A DNA stretch of 64,000 nt from Curtobacterium sp. MCLR17_036 (lineage in GTDB: Bacteria > Actinomycetota > Actinomycetes > Actinomycetales > Microbacteriaceae), in contig NZ_CP126269.1 in NCBI RefSeq assembly GCF_003234445.2, positions 3,038,001 through 3,102,000 of the forward strand, written 5' to 3'. Below the pieces are notes generated by a model. The model was not told the origin of the DNA, made no database searches, and worked only from the letters and a program-made list of their open reading frames with translations. Both the position numbers and the translations under genes were made by a program. Positions 1 to 7,506 of this stretch are shown in pieces. The first letter of the stretch is position 1; every line of letters starts with the position of its first letter.

Positions 1-215
1 TTCTCGACCAGGTAGTCGAGCCGCTCCTTCAGGTTGTGGAAGAAGACGGTGTTCTGGTTGACGTGCTGCAGGAAGAACTGCTTGGCGGCCTCACGATCCT
101 TGTCGAACTGGATGTTCCCGTCCGCGTCGTAGAGGTTGAGCATCGCGTTGAGGGAGTGGTAGTCCATCCCCGTCTGCGGCGACGTCAGATCGACGTCTGC
201 AACTGCTGCGTCCAA
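1..215 (-). CDS. nrdE: Ribonucleotide reductase class Ib, large subunit NrdE (N-terminal part)
   Basis: Only the first ~70 codons lie in the window; the gene runs off the left edge. The readable start is [17 protein letters not shown], followed by [20 protein letters not shown], the typical NrdE N-terminus. NrdE is the catalytic subunit that reduces ribonucleoside diphosphates with NrdF. Two starts are possible. TTG at 215 lies inside the end of nrdI and adds 16 residues. ATG at 167 lies just after the nrdI stop at 185. I give the longer version because overlapping nrd genes are common, but the ATG is equally plausible. It follows nrdH and nrdI in one operon read leftward, and NrdR boxes at 1040-1087 probably control it. 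Confidence 0.88.
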   Translation of the reverse strand, partial: MDAAVADVDLTSPQTGMDYHSLNAMLNLYDADGNIQFDKDREAAKQFFLQHVNQNTVFFHNLKERLDYLVE

Positions 216-601
216 AATGCATCCAATCCTGAGTTGACCGCCGACACGTCGTCAGGGGTCCCGAAGAGTTCGAATCGATAGAGAAGAGGGACGTTGCACT
301 TCCGTGCGACGACGTCCCCTGCCAGGCCGTACGCCTCGCCGAAGTTCGTGTTGCCGCCGACGACCACGCCGCGGATGAGCGAGCGGTTGTGGGCGTCGTT
401 GAGGAACTTGATGACCTGCTTCGGGACCGCGCCCTCGCCGTTGCCGCCACCGTAGGTGGGCAGGACCAGGACGTAGGGCTCGTCGACGTGCAGGAACGGT
501 TCGCTCGGGTAGAGAGGGATCCGGTCCGCATCACGGCCGAGCTTCTCGACGAAGCGCGCGGTGTAGCCGGACACGCTCGAGAAGTAGACGAGGCGACTCA
601 T
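185..601 (-). CDS. nrdI: NrdI flavodoxin-like protein of class Ib RNR
   Basis: About 138 residues, the normal size for NrdI. It begins [20 protein letters not shown]; the SSVSGYT segment is the FMN phosphate-binding loop. [12 protein letters not shown] near residue 95 is also typical. NrdI supplies the oxidant that assembles the dimanganese-tyrosyl radical cofactor of NrdF. The ATG at 601 is preferred over the ATG at 607, because it gives the usual N-terminus. The gene sits between nrdH and nrdE and may overlap the nrdE start. Its 3' third (about 200-310) is visibly less G+C rich than the surroundings. Confidence 0.92.
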   Translation of the reverse strand: MSRLVYFSSVSGYTARFVEKLGRDADRIPLYPSEPFLHVDEPYVLVLPTYGGGNGEGAVPKQVIKFLNDAHNRSLIRGVVVGGNTNFGEAYGLAGDVVARKCNVPLLYRFELFGTPDDVSAVNSGLDAFWTQQLQTSI

Positions 602-684
602 GTGCACTCCCAGGTGGGGGATGCGGACAGCAGATCAGGGGGTCGGTGCTCCCGGCCGCGGACGGGCCGGGAGCACCGGGGCGA

Positions 685-918
685 TCAGCCCAGTTCGGCG
701 CTGAGCGTCGCGATCTTGTCGGGGCGGAAGCCCGACCAGTGGTCGTCGTCCGTGACGACGACGGGGGCCTGCATGTAGCCGAGGCTCTTGACGTGCTCGA
801 GGGCGGCCTCGTCGGTGGAGACGTCGTGCACCTCGTACTGGATGCCCTTGTTGTCGAGCGCGCGGTACGTCGCGGTGCACTGGACGCAGGACGGCTTGGT
901 GTACACGGTGACTGCCAT
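685..918 (-). CDS. nrdH: Glutaredoxin-like NrdH redoxin
   Basis: A 77-residue thioredoxin-fold protein, MAVTVYTKPSCVQCTATYRA, with the redox CVQC motif at residues 11-14. The C-terminal SGFRPDKI matches the NrdH family rather than classical glutaredoxin. NrdH reduces NrdE, using electrons from thioredoxin reductase. It is the first gene of nrdHIE; the gap to nrdI is about 80 bp. The length and the final GFRPD motif agree with known NrdH proteins. Confidence 0.94.
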   Translation of the reverse strand: MAVTVYTKPSCVQCTATYRALDNKGIQYEVHDVSTDEAALEHVKSLGYMQAPVVVTDDDHWSGFRPDKIATLSAELG

Positions 919-1039
919 GGTCTCCCCTGGTTTCTACTGGTCTTCGAAGGCGCTTCGCGCCGGTGGGCGCTGCGTGCTGTGAGGTGGTGCTGATGCCTGT
1001 TCGCAGACGTGTCCGGGAAGGGGCCGCTGCGATGGCTCC

Positions 1040-1087
1040 ACACTACATCTAGTGGCTGGCCGGGTGAACGACCACAAGAGGAAGTGT
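1040..1087. promoter_or_regulatory. Tandem NrdR boxes upstream of nrdHIE
   Basis: ACACTACATCTAGTGG (1040-1055) is a near-consensus NrdR box. CCACAAGAGGAAGTGT (1072-1087) is a weaker second copy beginning exactly 32 bp away. NrdR sites normally occur as pairs about three helical turns apart, so both the sequence and the spacing support the call. They lie 120-170 bp upstream of nrdH and should repress nrdHIE when dATP/ATP-bound NrdR is active. The rest of the divergent gap 919-1298 holds DnaA-box-like words and the promoter of the MFS gene. Confidence 0.8.
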
Positions 1088-1100
1088 TACAGCCGTGTAG

Positions 1101-1218
1101 TTCTCCACAACGCTCTCCACACGCTGTGGATTCCTGCGAGGCCCGTCGTTCCGCCAGTCTCCGCCCGACCACCGACACTTCCCCACACCCGTGGACAGCC
1201 TCGATCCACATGTGTGGA
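1101..1218. promoter_or_regulatory. Cluster of DnaA-box-like TCCACA words
   Basis: Three 9-mer-like words containing TCCACA or its complement lie at 1102-1109, 1113-1121 and 1125-1132. An inverted pair TCCACA/TGTGGA separated by 2 bp follows at 1205-1218. The actinobacterial DnaA box is TT(G/A)TCCACA, and these match the conserved 3' half. They sit next to the NrdR boxes, between nrdH and a divergent transporter. DnaA control of nrd genes is known in E. coli; here it is only a possibility. Confidence 0.35.
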
Positions 1219-1298
1219 ATCAGCGTGTCGGCGTGTCGCGGTGGCCCCCTCCCCAGGACGGGGGACAGCCCGTTCCGTCCGGTCCGTACACTCGTGTC

Positions 1299-2504
1299 GT
1301 GAGTACGTACGGCCCCCTCCTCAAGACCCCCGGCGTGGGTCGTGTCATCGCTGCACAGCTCACCGCGCGCTTCCCCTTCGGGATGCTGTCGCTGGCCTAC
1401 CTGCTGCACGTCGAGCACGTCTTCGGCTCCTACGGCGCCGCCGGCCTCGTGCTCGCCACGACGAGCATCGGGCAGGCGATCGCGGGTCCACTGACGAGCC
1501 GATGGATGGGCAGCTGGGGCATGCGCCCCGTCCTCGTCCTGACGAGCATCGTCGCGCTCGCGAGCATGGCCGTGATCGCCTTCTCCACCATGCCGCTCTG
1601 GGCCTACGTCGTGGTCGGGTTCCTCGGCGGCCTCGCCGTCCCGCCCGTGCAGCCCGCGGTGCGCACCATCTACCCGAAGATGGTGACCTCGTCGCAGCTC
1701 ACCCCGCTGTTCTCGCTCGACGCCAGCGCCCAGGAGCTCATCTGGGTCGCCGGCCCGGTCATCACCACCTTCGTCGCGACACAGGTCGGCACCGTGCAGG
1801 CGATCGTCGTCGCCATGGTCTTCCTGGTGATCGGCGGCGTGTGGTTCATCGCCTCCCCCGAGCTCGGCCGCGTGCGCATCCCCCGCTCGAAGCGCGCGTT
1901 CGGCGTCGTGCTCCGCCGCCCCTCGGTCGTGGTGGCGACCCTGACCGGTCTGCTGCTCATCGGCGCGTGCTCCGCGGTCGAGGCCAGCGTCACCAGCGTC
2001 TTCGGCGAGGGCAGCCCGAACGCGGGCATCGTCCTCGCCGTCTTCGCGGTCGGCTCCCTGCTCGGCGGCCTGGCGTTCGGCCACCGCCCGATCTCGCGCA
2101 ACACCCTGTGGACGCGCATGGCCGTCGTCTTCGTCGGCCTCACCCTGGCCCTGGGCGGCACGGGCTTCTGGTGGCTCTGCCTCGCACTGGTCATCGCCGG
2201 CGTGGGCATCGCCCCGGCCCTCGCGGTCATGTTCGGGTCGGTCTCGGCGACCGTCAAGTTCTCCGACACCGCCGAGGCCTACGGCTGGATGGGCACCGGC
2301 CAGCTCATCGGCGCCGCCGGCGGATCGGCCGTCGCCGGCTTCCTCATCGACAGCAACGGCCCGATCGGCGGCTTCACCGTGGGCGCCGTGATGGCCGGGG
2401 TCGGCGTGCTGCTCCCCCTGGCGATGCGCAGCTGGCTGCCCGACCTGCGCGGCCGCGACGCGAGCCCCCTGCCCGACACCGAACCGGTCGTCCTGCCGAC
2501 CTGA
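1299..2504 (+). CDS. MFS transporter
   Basis: A 401-residue membrane protein with about 12 hydrophobic segments and no recognisable substrate signature. Reading starts at GTG 1299 (VSTYGPLLKTPGVGRVIAAQL). The frame is open further upstream, but that part is basic, proline-rich and non-conserved-looking. TACACT at 1287-1292 lies 6 nt before the GTG, which suggests a leaderless mRNA. It is transcribed away from nrdHIE. The fold suggests a sugar or drug exporter of the major facilitator superfamily; the substrate cannot be read. Confidence 0.85.
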   Translation: MSTYGPLLKTPGVGRVIAAQLTARFPFGMLSLAYLLHVEHVFGSYGAAGLVLATTSIGQAIAGPLTSRWMGSWGMRPVLVLTSIVALASMAVIAFSTMPLWAYVVVGFLGGLAVPPVQPAVRTIYPKMVTSSQLTPLFSLDASAQELIWVAGPVITTFVATQVGTVQAIVVAMVFLVIGGVWFIASPELGRVRIPRSKRAFGVVLRRPSVVVATLTGLLLIGACSAVEASVTSVFGEGSPNAGIVLAVFAVGSLLGGLAFGHRPISRNTLWTRMAVVFVGLTLALGGTGFWWLCLALVIAGVGIAPALAVMFGSVSATVKFSDTAEAYGWMGTGQLIGAAGGSAVAGFLIDSNGPIGGFTVGAVMAGVGVLLPLAMRSWLPDLRGRDASPLPDTEPVVLPT

Positions 2505-2547
2505 GTCGCCCGCCGGCCCGTCCGCGGCGCCGCGCTGCCGCGTCGAC

Positions 2548-2653
2548 GTCGCACGACAGCGACCTCGTCGCCCCGTCGCGGACCGACGTCCCTCCCCCGG
2601 TCCGGCAGGCGGCTCGCGACACCATCGTCGTCGTGCGACAGCGATCATGTCGC
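2548..2653. repeat. Pair of 24-bp imperfect direct repeats in intergenic DNA
   Basis: Between the MFS gene and the aldo/keto reductase, the words at 2548-2571 and 2630-2653 agree at 19 of 24 positions. Both contain GTCGNNCGACAGCGA; the two variable bases keep the small palindrome GTCG-NN-CGAC. No gene is visible in 2505-2758. It could be a dispersed repeat or a regulator binding pair. Confidence 0.45.
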
Positions 2654-2758
2654 GCCGGCCGCCCGACCTCCCCTCCACAGCCCGCCGGTCGGCCCGCGTC
2701 CTCCACGGACGGCCGGGAGGCCCGGCGCACCCCCGGCGCGCACCGGCAGGATGGGTGC

Positions 2759-3577
2759 ATGGTCACCTCCATCCCCCTCCGCGACGGGGCATCGATCCCC
2801 GCGATCGGCTTCGGCGTCTACAAGGTCGACGACACCGAGGCCGAGTCGGCCGTCGGCACCGCCCTCGACGCCGGCTACCGGCACGTCGACACGGCCGAGA
2901 TGTACGGCAACGAGACCGGCGTCGGCAAGGCGATCCGGGCCTCCTCGCTGGACCGCGACGACGTCTTCGTGACGACCAAGGTGTGGAACGACCACCAGGG
3001 TCGCGACGCGACCCTGCGGGCATTCGACGACAGCCTCGCGCGGCTCGGCCTGGACACGGTCGACCTCTACCTGATCCACTGGCCGGCCGCGGCGAAGGAC
3101 CGCTACGTCGAGACCTGGCGCACCCTGGTCGAGCTGCGCGAATCCGGCCGCGCGCGGAGCGTCGGGGTGTCGAACTTCCAGGTGGAGCACCTGCAGCGAC
3201 TCGTCGACGAGACCGGTGAGGTCCCGGCGCTCAACCAGGTGGAGCGGCACCCGTGGCTGCCGCAGCGGGAGCTCATCGCCTTCCACCAGCAGCACGGCAT
3301 CGCCACCGGCGCCTGGTCGCCGCTCGGGCGCGGGCGCCTCATCGACGAGCCGGTGCTCACCGGCATCGCGGACGCGCACGGGGTCAGCGTGGCGCAGGTG
3401 CTCGTGCGGTGGAACGTGCAGCAGGGCGTCGTGGTGCTGCCGAAGTCGGTGACGCCGTCGCGCATCCGGTCGAACCTGGACGTCGACGGCTTCGTACTGA
3501 CCGACGAGGAGCTCGCAGCCATCGCCACGCTGGAGTCCGGGCAGCGCACCGGCTCCCACCCGGACGCCGTCTCGTGA
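2759..3577 (+). CDS. Aldo/keto reductase
   Basis: A 272-residue (alpha/beta)8 NADPH-dependent oxidoreductase of the AKR5 (2,5-diketo-D-gluconate reductase-like) type. The catalytic tetrad is visible: Asp and Tyr in GYRHVDTAEMYGNE (about residues 39-52), Lys in TTKVW and His in LIHWP. The cofactor motif LPKSVTPSRI appears near residue 230. It starts at ATG 2759 (VTSIPLRDGASIPAIGFG). An AGGAT word 6 nt upstream resembles the leaderless promoters seen elsewhere in this window. The stop overlaps the next gene start (GTGA). Confidence 0.92.
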   Translation: MVTSIPLRDGASIPAIGFGVYKVDDTEAESAVGTALDAGYRHVDTAEMYGNETGVGKAIRASSLDRDDVFVTTKVWNDHQGRDATLRAFDDSLARLGLDTVDLYLIHWPAAAKDRYVETWRTLVELRESGRARSVGVSNFQVEHLQRLVDETGEVPALNQVERHPWLPQRELIAFHQQHGIATGAWSPLGRGRLIDEPVLTGIADAHGVSVAQVLVRWNVQQGVVVLPKSVTPSRIRSNLDVDGFVLTDEELAAIATLESGQRTGSHPDAVS

Positions 3578-4161
3578 CGAAGGCGTCCGGCGGAGCAGGC
3601 GACCCGCAGTCCACGGCTCGTGCCCACCTCGGTCCGGACGAGCAGCTGTACTGGGCCGGCACGAGCGACCCCGCGAAGCGCTTCTCGGGGCGGGACGGCT
3701 TCCTCGTCCCGTTCAGCCTGCTCTGGCTCGGGTTCGTGGTGTTCTGGATGGTCTCGGCCATCACCGGCGGAGCGCCACCGTTCTTCCTGCTCTTCGGGAC
3801 CGTGTTCGTGCTGATCGGCCTCCACATCACGGTCGGCCGGTTCATCGTCAAGCAGCACCGCAAGCGCACGACGGTCTACGCCGTCACCGACCGCCGGGCG
3901 CTCGTGATCACCCCGGGCGGCACCCGTGACGTGCCGATCGGCCGGACCGACCGCACCGTCAGCTGGACCCGCGACCGGAGCCACTGCACCGTGGAGTGGG
4001 GGTCGGACGGCGGCGGCTCGATCTTCGCCGCGAACGGCATGAACGCCAGGATCTACGGCAACACCGGCCTCGACGGCCTCTTCGGCCCCCAGCCGATGGC
4101 GTTCTGGGACGTCAGCGACGGCGAGGGGCTCGTGCGCGCGCTCGACCGGACGTCGCGCTAG
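3574..4161 (+). CDS. PH-like domain membrane protein, copy 1
   Basis: A 195-residue protein of unknown function. After a hydrophilic N-terminus (LGPDEQLYWAGTSDP) come two hydrophobic segments at about residues 46-90. Then KQHRKRTTVYAVTDRRAL opens a beta-rich region like bacterial PH domains. The end, NTGLDGLFG...FWDVSDGEGLVRAL, is closely matched by the gene at 6788. GTG 3574 overlaps the stop of the aldo/keto reductase, so the two are translationally coupled. Its stop runs 3 bases into the convergent gene at 4158. Confidence 0.75.
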   Translation: MTKASGGAGDPQSTARAHLGPDEQLYWAGTSDPAKRFSGRDGFLVPFSLLWLGFVVFWMVSAITGGAPPFFLLFGTVFVLIGLHITVGRFIVKQHRKRTTVYAVTDRRALVITPGGTRDVPIGRTDRTVSWTRDRSHCTVEWGSDGGGSIFAANGMNARIYGNTGLDGLFGPQPMAFWDVSDGEGLVRALDRTSR

Positions 4162-4496
4162 CCGCGGCGGTCCTCCTCCGACTGCCACGGCAGGTGCAGG
4201 TCGCCCGGTGCGGGCTCGACGTCGCCGGCATCGTCCGCGCCGCCCGTCCCCGGTGCTGCGATGACCTTGGACGTGTCGATGCCGTCGGCCTCGAGCTCGG
4301 CGTCCGAGCGCTGGTCGTCCTGCGAGGCGACGGTCTCCCGCTCGCTCGAGGGGCTGTACGCCGTGTCGGCGGCGCGCTGTTCGCTCGCGTCGACACCGCC
4401 CTCGCCCTCGTGTTGCGCGGCGTCGCGGAGGGCGTCGCTGCGTGCGCGGTCGTCGGAGGAGTCGGGGCCGGGGGCCTGCGGGATGCTGTCGCTCAT
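4158..4496 (-). CDS. Small acidic, probably disordered protein
   Basis: 112 residues, beginning MSDSIPQAPGPDSSDDRARS, rich in Asp, Glu, Ser, Ala and Gly, with no predicted globular core, signal or membrane segment. It ends in DLHLPWQSEEDRRG. It converges on the PH-like gene, with stop codons that overlap. ATG 4496 is chosen over a codon 9 nt upstream because it gives the simpler MSDS start. I do not recognise a family. Proteins of this composition are common and poorly conserved in Microbacteriaceae. Confidence 0.6.
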   Translation of the reverse strand: MSDSIPQAPGPDSSDDRARSDALRDAAQHEGEGGVDASEQRAADTAYSPSSERETVASQDDQRSDAELEADGIDTSKVIAAPGTGGADDAGDVEPAPGDLHLPWQSEEDRRG

Positions 4497-4713
4497 GGCC
4501 CGCACGGTAGTCCGCGCCTCCCGAGTGCCGGTCCGACGATGCCCTCCAGGACCGCGGTGCTCGCGCAGGGACCGACACGATCACGCCCGTCTCCTGCGTC
4601 GTCATCGGCGTCGCGATCGTCGTGCTCCCCAGCGCCCGCGCCGACACCCTTCCTCTCGGCGAGCCGGATCTCCGCCCACGGCCAGTCGACGATCGCCCCA
4701 CCATGGCCGCGCA

Positions 4714-4742
4714 TTGACTGTTTGATATCGAACGGTTAGAGT
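4714..4742 (+). promoter_or_regulatory. marR promoter with operator palindrome
   Basis: TTGACT (4714-4719) and TAGAGT (4737-4742) are separated by 17 bp. The spacer begins with GTTTGATATCGAAC (4720-4733), a 14-bp palindrome with one mismatch around GATATC. This is the size and position expected of a MarR operator that would block RNA polymerase. The start ATG follows 7 nt after the -10 box, so the transcript is probably leaderless and autoregulated. Confidence 0.75.
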
Positions 4743-4749
4743 TCTGATC

Positions 4750-5187
4750 ATGCAGGCACCCCACTTCGACACCCCGCTCCAGCTCATGCGGTGGATCGGC
4801 TGGGCGCAACGCAAGGCCGCGGACGACTGGGTCCGTGAACGCGACCTCACGCACGAGCAGAGCTTCGTGCTGGGGTACCTGCAGCAGAACCCCGGTGCCA
4901 TCCAACGGGACATCGCCACGATGACCCGCACCACACCGGCCAGCGTCTCGAGCCTGCTGCAGGGACTCGAGAAGCGTGGTCTGGTCGAACGACGGCCCGA
5001 CGCCGCGAACGGCCGCACGAAGCTCGTCCACGCCACACCCGCCGGTGTCGAGCTCATCGCCGGCTTCGAGGACGCGATGCTCGCCCTCGACGACACCCTG
5101 CTCGCGCCGCTCAGCCCAGCTGAGCGCGCCACGCTCCGCGAACTCCTGCTCAAGGTGACCGCAGAGCTGCCGGAACCGACCCGGTAA
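4750..5187 (+). CDS. MarR family transcriptional regulator
   Basis: A 145-residue winged-helix regulator. The helix-turn-helix region GAIQRDIATMTRTTPASVSSLLQGLEKRGLVER (about residues 50-83) is followed by the wing RRPDAANGRTKLVHATPAG. It lies directly upstream of, and in the same direction as, the MATE transporter at 5289. The pair probably forms a ligand-induced efflux module in which MarR represses itself and the pump. The start ATG is fixed by the promoter just upstream. The family is clear; the inducer cannot be read. Confidence 0.92.
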   Translation: MQAPHFDTPLQLMRWIGWAQRKAADDWVRERDLTHEQSFVLGYLQQNPGAIQRDIATMTRTTPASVSSLLQGLEKRGLVERRPDAANGRTKLVHATPAGVELIAGFEDAMLALDDTLLAPLSPAERATLRELLLKVTAELPEPTR

Positions 5188-5195
5188 CCGCACCC

Positions 5196-5223
5196 GTGCC
5201 TCCCGGCCGTCCGCCGGAGGCAC
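5196..5223. other. Intercistronic stem-loop
   Basis: GTGCCTCC (5196-5203) and GGAGGCAC (5216-5223) form an 8-bp perfect stem between marR and the MATE gene. It carries the CCTCC/GGAGG core also seen in the larger hairpins at 11819, 22813, 28992 and 61428. It may attenuate or protect the marR-MATE transcript. Confidence 0.5.
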
Positions 5224-5288
5224 CACCCACACGCACGCGACGGCCACCGCCGGACGCGCGATCCGTCCTGCCCGGAAGGGGCCGACAC

Positions 5289-6713
5289 ATGAGCACCGAC
5301 ACCACGACCGCAGCGGCCACCAACCGCTGGTACCTCTCCACTGCCCCGATCGCCAGGGCACTCGTCCACCTCTGCGTCCCGATGGCCGCGGCGATGGTCG
5401 TCAGCGCCCTGTACAACGTCATCAACGCAGGCTTCATCGGCGCGCAGCACGACACGTCGCTCCTCGCCGCGATCACGTTCGGCACCCCGCTGCTCGGCCT
5501 CATCATGGCGATCGGCGGTGTCTTCGGCGTCGGCGGCAGCTCGCTGATGTCCCGGTTGCTCGGCGCGTCCGAGAACGACCCGGAGAAGGCGGGTGAGATC
5601 AAGCACGTCGCGTCCTTCGCGGTGTGGGGTTCCGTCATCACCGGCGTCGTCCTCGGCGGCGCGGGGCTGCTCCTGCTCCGGCCGCTCGTCGGCGTGCTCG
5701 GGGCGGACGCCGCCGCGGTACCCGCGACCAGTGCCTACGTCGCCGTGATGCTGGCCTTCGTGCCGGTGCTCGCTGCCGCCTTCTGCCTCGAGCAGATGGT
5801 CCGCGCCGAGGGCGCCGCCCGGCAGGCCATGGTCGGCCTGGTCCTGTCGACGATCGGGAACCTGGTCTTCGACGTGCTCTTCATCCTGGTGCTGCACTGG
5901 GGCGTCGCCGGAGCAGCCCTCGCCGTCGGCCTCGCCAACGTCGTGAGCATCGTCTACTGGGTGCGCTGGCTCGGGCGGCACAGCGAGAACGTGTCGCTGT
6001 CGCTCCGGTGGTTCACGCTCCGGCGGTCGGTGCTCGGACCCGTGTTCGGCATCGGGGCGAGCGAATTGCTGCAGGCCGGGTTCCTCATCGTCACGACGCT
6101 CGTCCTCAACAACCTCGCGGCCCGGTACGGCGACGACCCCCTCGCCGCCATGGGCGTGGCCGTGCGCATCGCACAGGTGCCCGAGTTCCTCGTGATGGGC
6201 GTCACCATCGGGGTGCTGCCGTTGCTGGCCTACGCCTACGGCAAGGGCGACCGTGCCCGGCTGCACGCCGCGCTGCGAGCGTCGGCACTGACCGTCGGCG
6301 CCATCGTGCTGGTCTTCTCGGGGACGGTGTTCGTGTTCCGCGAGCAGGTCTTCACGATCTTCTCGTCCGACCACTCCGTGCTCGCGATCGGTCTGACGAT
6401 CCTGGTCGCCCAGCTCGTCGCGACCGTGGTGAACGGCTTCACCGGCCTGTTCACGTCCCTGTTCCAGGCCGCCGGACTGGTCACGCCGGCGATCGCGATG
6501 TCCCTCGCGCAGGGCGTGCTGTTCATCCCGATCGTGCTGCTCGGCAACCTGTGGTTCGGCCTCGCGGGCATCATCTGGGCGCTGACCGTCACCGAGGTGC
6601 TGGTGTTCCTCGCCGGACTCGTCATCTGGACGGCGTCGCGCCGCCGGATCGACGCGGGGCTCGCCGCGGGCAGCCCGGAGCGGGCTGAGGCCGCGCTCGA
6701 GGCCGCCGGCTGA
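5289..6713 (+). CDS. MATE family efflux transporter
   Basis: 474 residues with about 12 transmembrane helices in two similar halves. FIGAQHDTSLLAAITFGTPL near the N-terminus and ARYGDDPLAAMGVAVRIAQVPEF at the start of the second half are typical of the NorM/DinF-like MatE domains. ATG 5289 has GGAAGGGG about 7 nt upstream. The open frame upstream of it is a proline/arginine-rich extension and is excluded. Substrates are normally cationic drugs or metabolites, driven by Na+ or H+. The linked marR probably controls it. Confidence 0.92.
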   Translation: MSTDTTTAAATNRWYLSTAPIARALVHLCVPMAAAMVVSALYNVINAGFIGAQHDTSLLAAITFGTPLLGLIMAIGGVFGVGGSSLMSRLLGASENDPEKAGEIKHVASFAVWGSVITGVVLGGAGLLLLRPLVGVLGADAAAVPATSAYVAVMLAFVPVLAAAFCLEQMVRAEGAARQAMVGLVLSTIGNLVFDVLFILVLHWGVAGAALAVGLANVVSIVYWVRWLGRHSENVSLSLRWFTLRRSVLGPVFGIGASELLQAGFLIVTTLVLNNLAARYGDDPLAAMGVAVRIAQVPEFLVMGVTIGVLPLLAYAYGKGDRARLHAALRASALTVGAIVLVFSGTVFVFREQVFTIFSSDHSVLAIGLTILVAQLVATVVNGFTGLFTSLFQAAGLVTPAIAMSLAQGVLFIPIVLLGNLWFGLAGIIWALTVTEVLVFLAGLVIWTASRRRIDAGLAAGSPERAEAALEAAG

Positions 6714-6730
6714 CGACCAGGTCGCCCCGG

Positions 6731-6773
6731 CCGGCCGCCCGGCCGGCCGGCCGGCCGCCCGGCCGGCCGGCCG
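6731..6773. repeat. GGCC-rich simple repeat
   Basis: A 43-bp run built from GGCC and GGCCGCCC units lies between the MATE gene and the second PH-like gene. It is self-complementary throughout and could act as a terminator-like structure for the MATE transcript. It ends 1 nt before the -10 box (TACGCT, 6775-6780) of the next gene. Confidence 0.7.
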
Positions 6774-6787
6774 CTACGCTCGCCGTC

Positions 6788-7405
6788 GTGGGTGAACCGA
6801 CCGCCGAGCGGACACGACGGGCACGACCGCGGTCCGACGACGACCGACGTGCTCTCGTCGAGCCGCTGCTGGCACCCGACGAGCAGCTGCTCTGGGTCGG
6901 GTACAGCGATCCCCGGAAGATGTTCGGCTCCCACGACCGCTGGCTCATCCCGTTGAGCATCCTGTTCACCGGCTTCGTGGTCGCCGTGCTCGTCCGTGGG
7001 GCCGTCGAGGGGATCCCTCTGCTCGCGGCGGTCGTGCTGCTCGTGTTCCTGCTCATCGGAGCGCACGGCATGGTCGGACGCTTCCTGGTGAAGCGGCACC
7101 GCAAGCGCACCGAGGTGTACGCCGTGACGGACCGCCGCGCCCTCGTCACCGACGGGCGACACACCCGCGACGTCGACGTCCGACGCACGGACCGCATGGT
7201 CGACGACTCCGGCGACCACCTGTCGATCGAGTGGAACGAGACCGGCGACCTCGACACGCTCTTCCTCGGTGGCAGCAGCGCAGTCCGCCAGTACGCGAAC
7301 ACGGGACTCGACGGGATCCTCGGGATGCGGCGTGACTTCGCCTTCTACGACGTCACCGACGGCGACGGACTCGCCTTCGCCCTGGAACAGGCCGTCGACC
7401 GCTGA
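6788..7405 (+). CDS. PH-like domain membrane protein, copy 2
   Basis: A 205-residue paralogue of the protein at 3574. Both share LxPDEQLxWxGxSDPxK, two adjacent transmembrane segments (here about residues 57-97), KRHRKRTEVYAVTDRRAL and the ending NTGLDGILG...FYDVTDGDGLAFAL. The function is unknown; the beta-rich second half resembles bacterial PH domains, which bind partners at the membrane. It starts at GTG 6788, 7 nt after TACGCT, implying a leaderless mRNA. The two copies flank the marR-MATE pair. Confidence 0.75.
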   Translation: MGEPTAERTRRARPRSDDDRRALVEPLLAPDEQLLWVGYSDPRKMFGSHDRWLIPLSILFTGFVVAVLVRGAVEGIPLLAAVVLLVFLLIGAHGMVGRFLVKRHRKRTEVYAVTDRRALVTDGRHTRDVDVRRTDRMVDDSGDHLSIEWNETGDLDTLFLGGSSAVRQYANTGLDGILGMRRDFAFYDVTDGDGLAFALEQAVDR

Positions 7406-7506
7406 GGCAGCGGTCAGGCGCCGTGGCGGGGCACCTCGGACGGGCAGGGGGCAGCCGGGCGTCCGTTACGCTCGACGGGCACCAGCACCGACCAGGAGGT
7501 CCCCTC

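Noticed and set aside
531..2678. 715-codon open frame opposite nrdH and the MFS gene
   Set aside because: Arg/Asp/Glu/Gly-rich shadow of real genes in very G+C-rich DNA; it has no family motif and overlaps two well-supported genes.
1052..2758. N-terminal part of the 841-codon frame containing the aldo/keto reductase
   Set aside because: Only the last 272 codons match a protein family; the rest is the wrong frame of the MFS gene.
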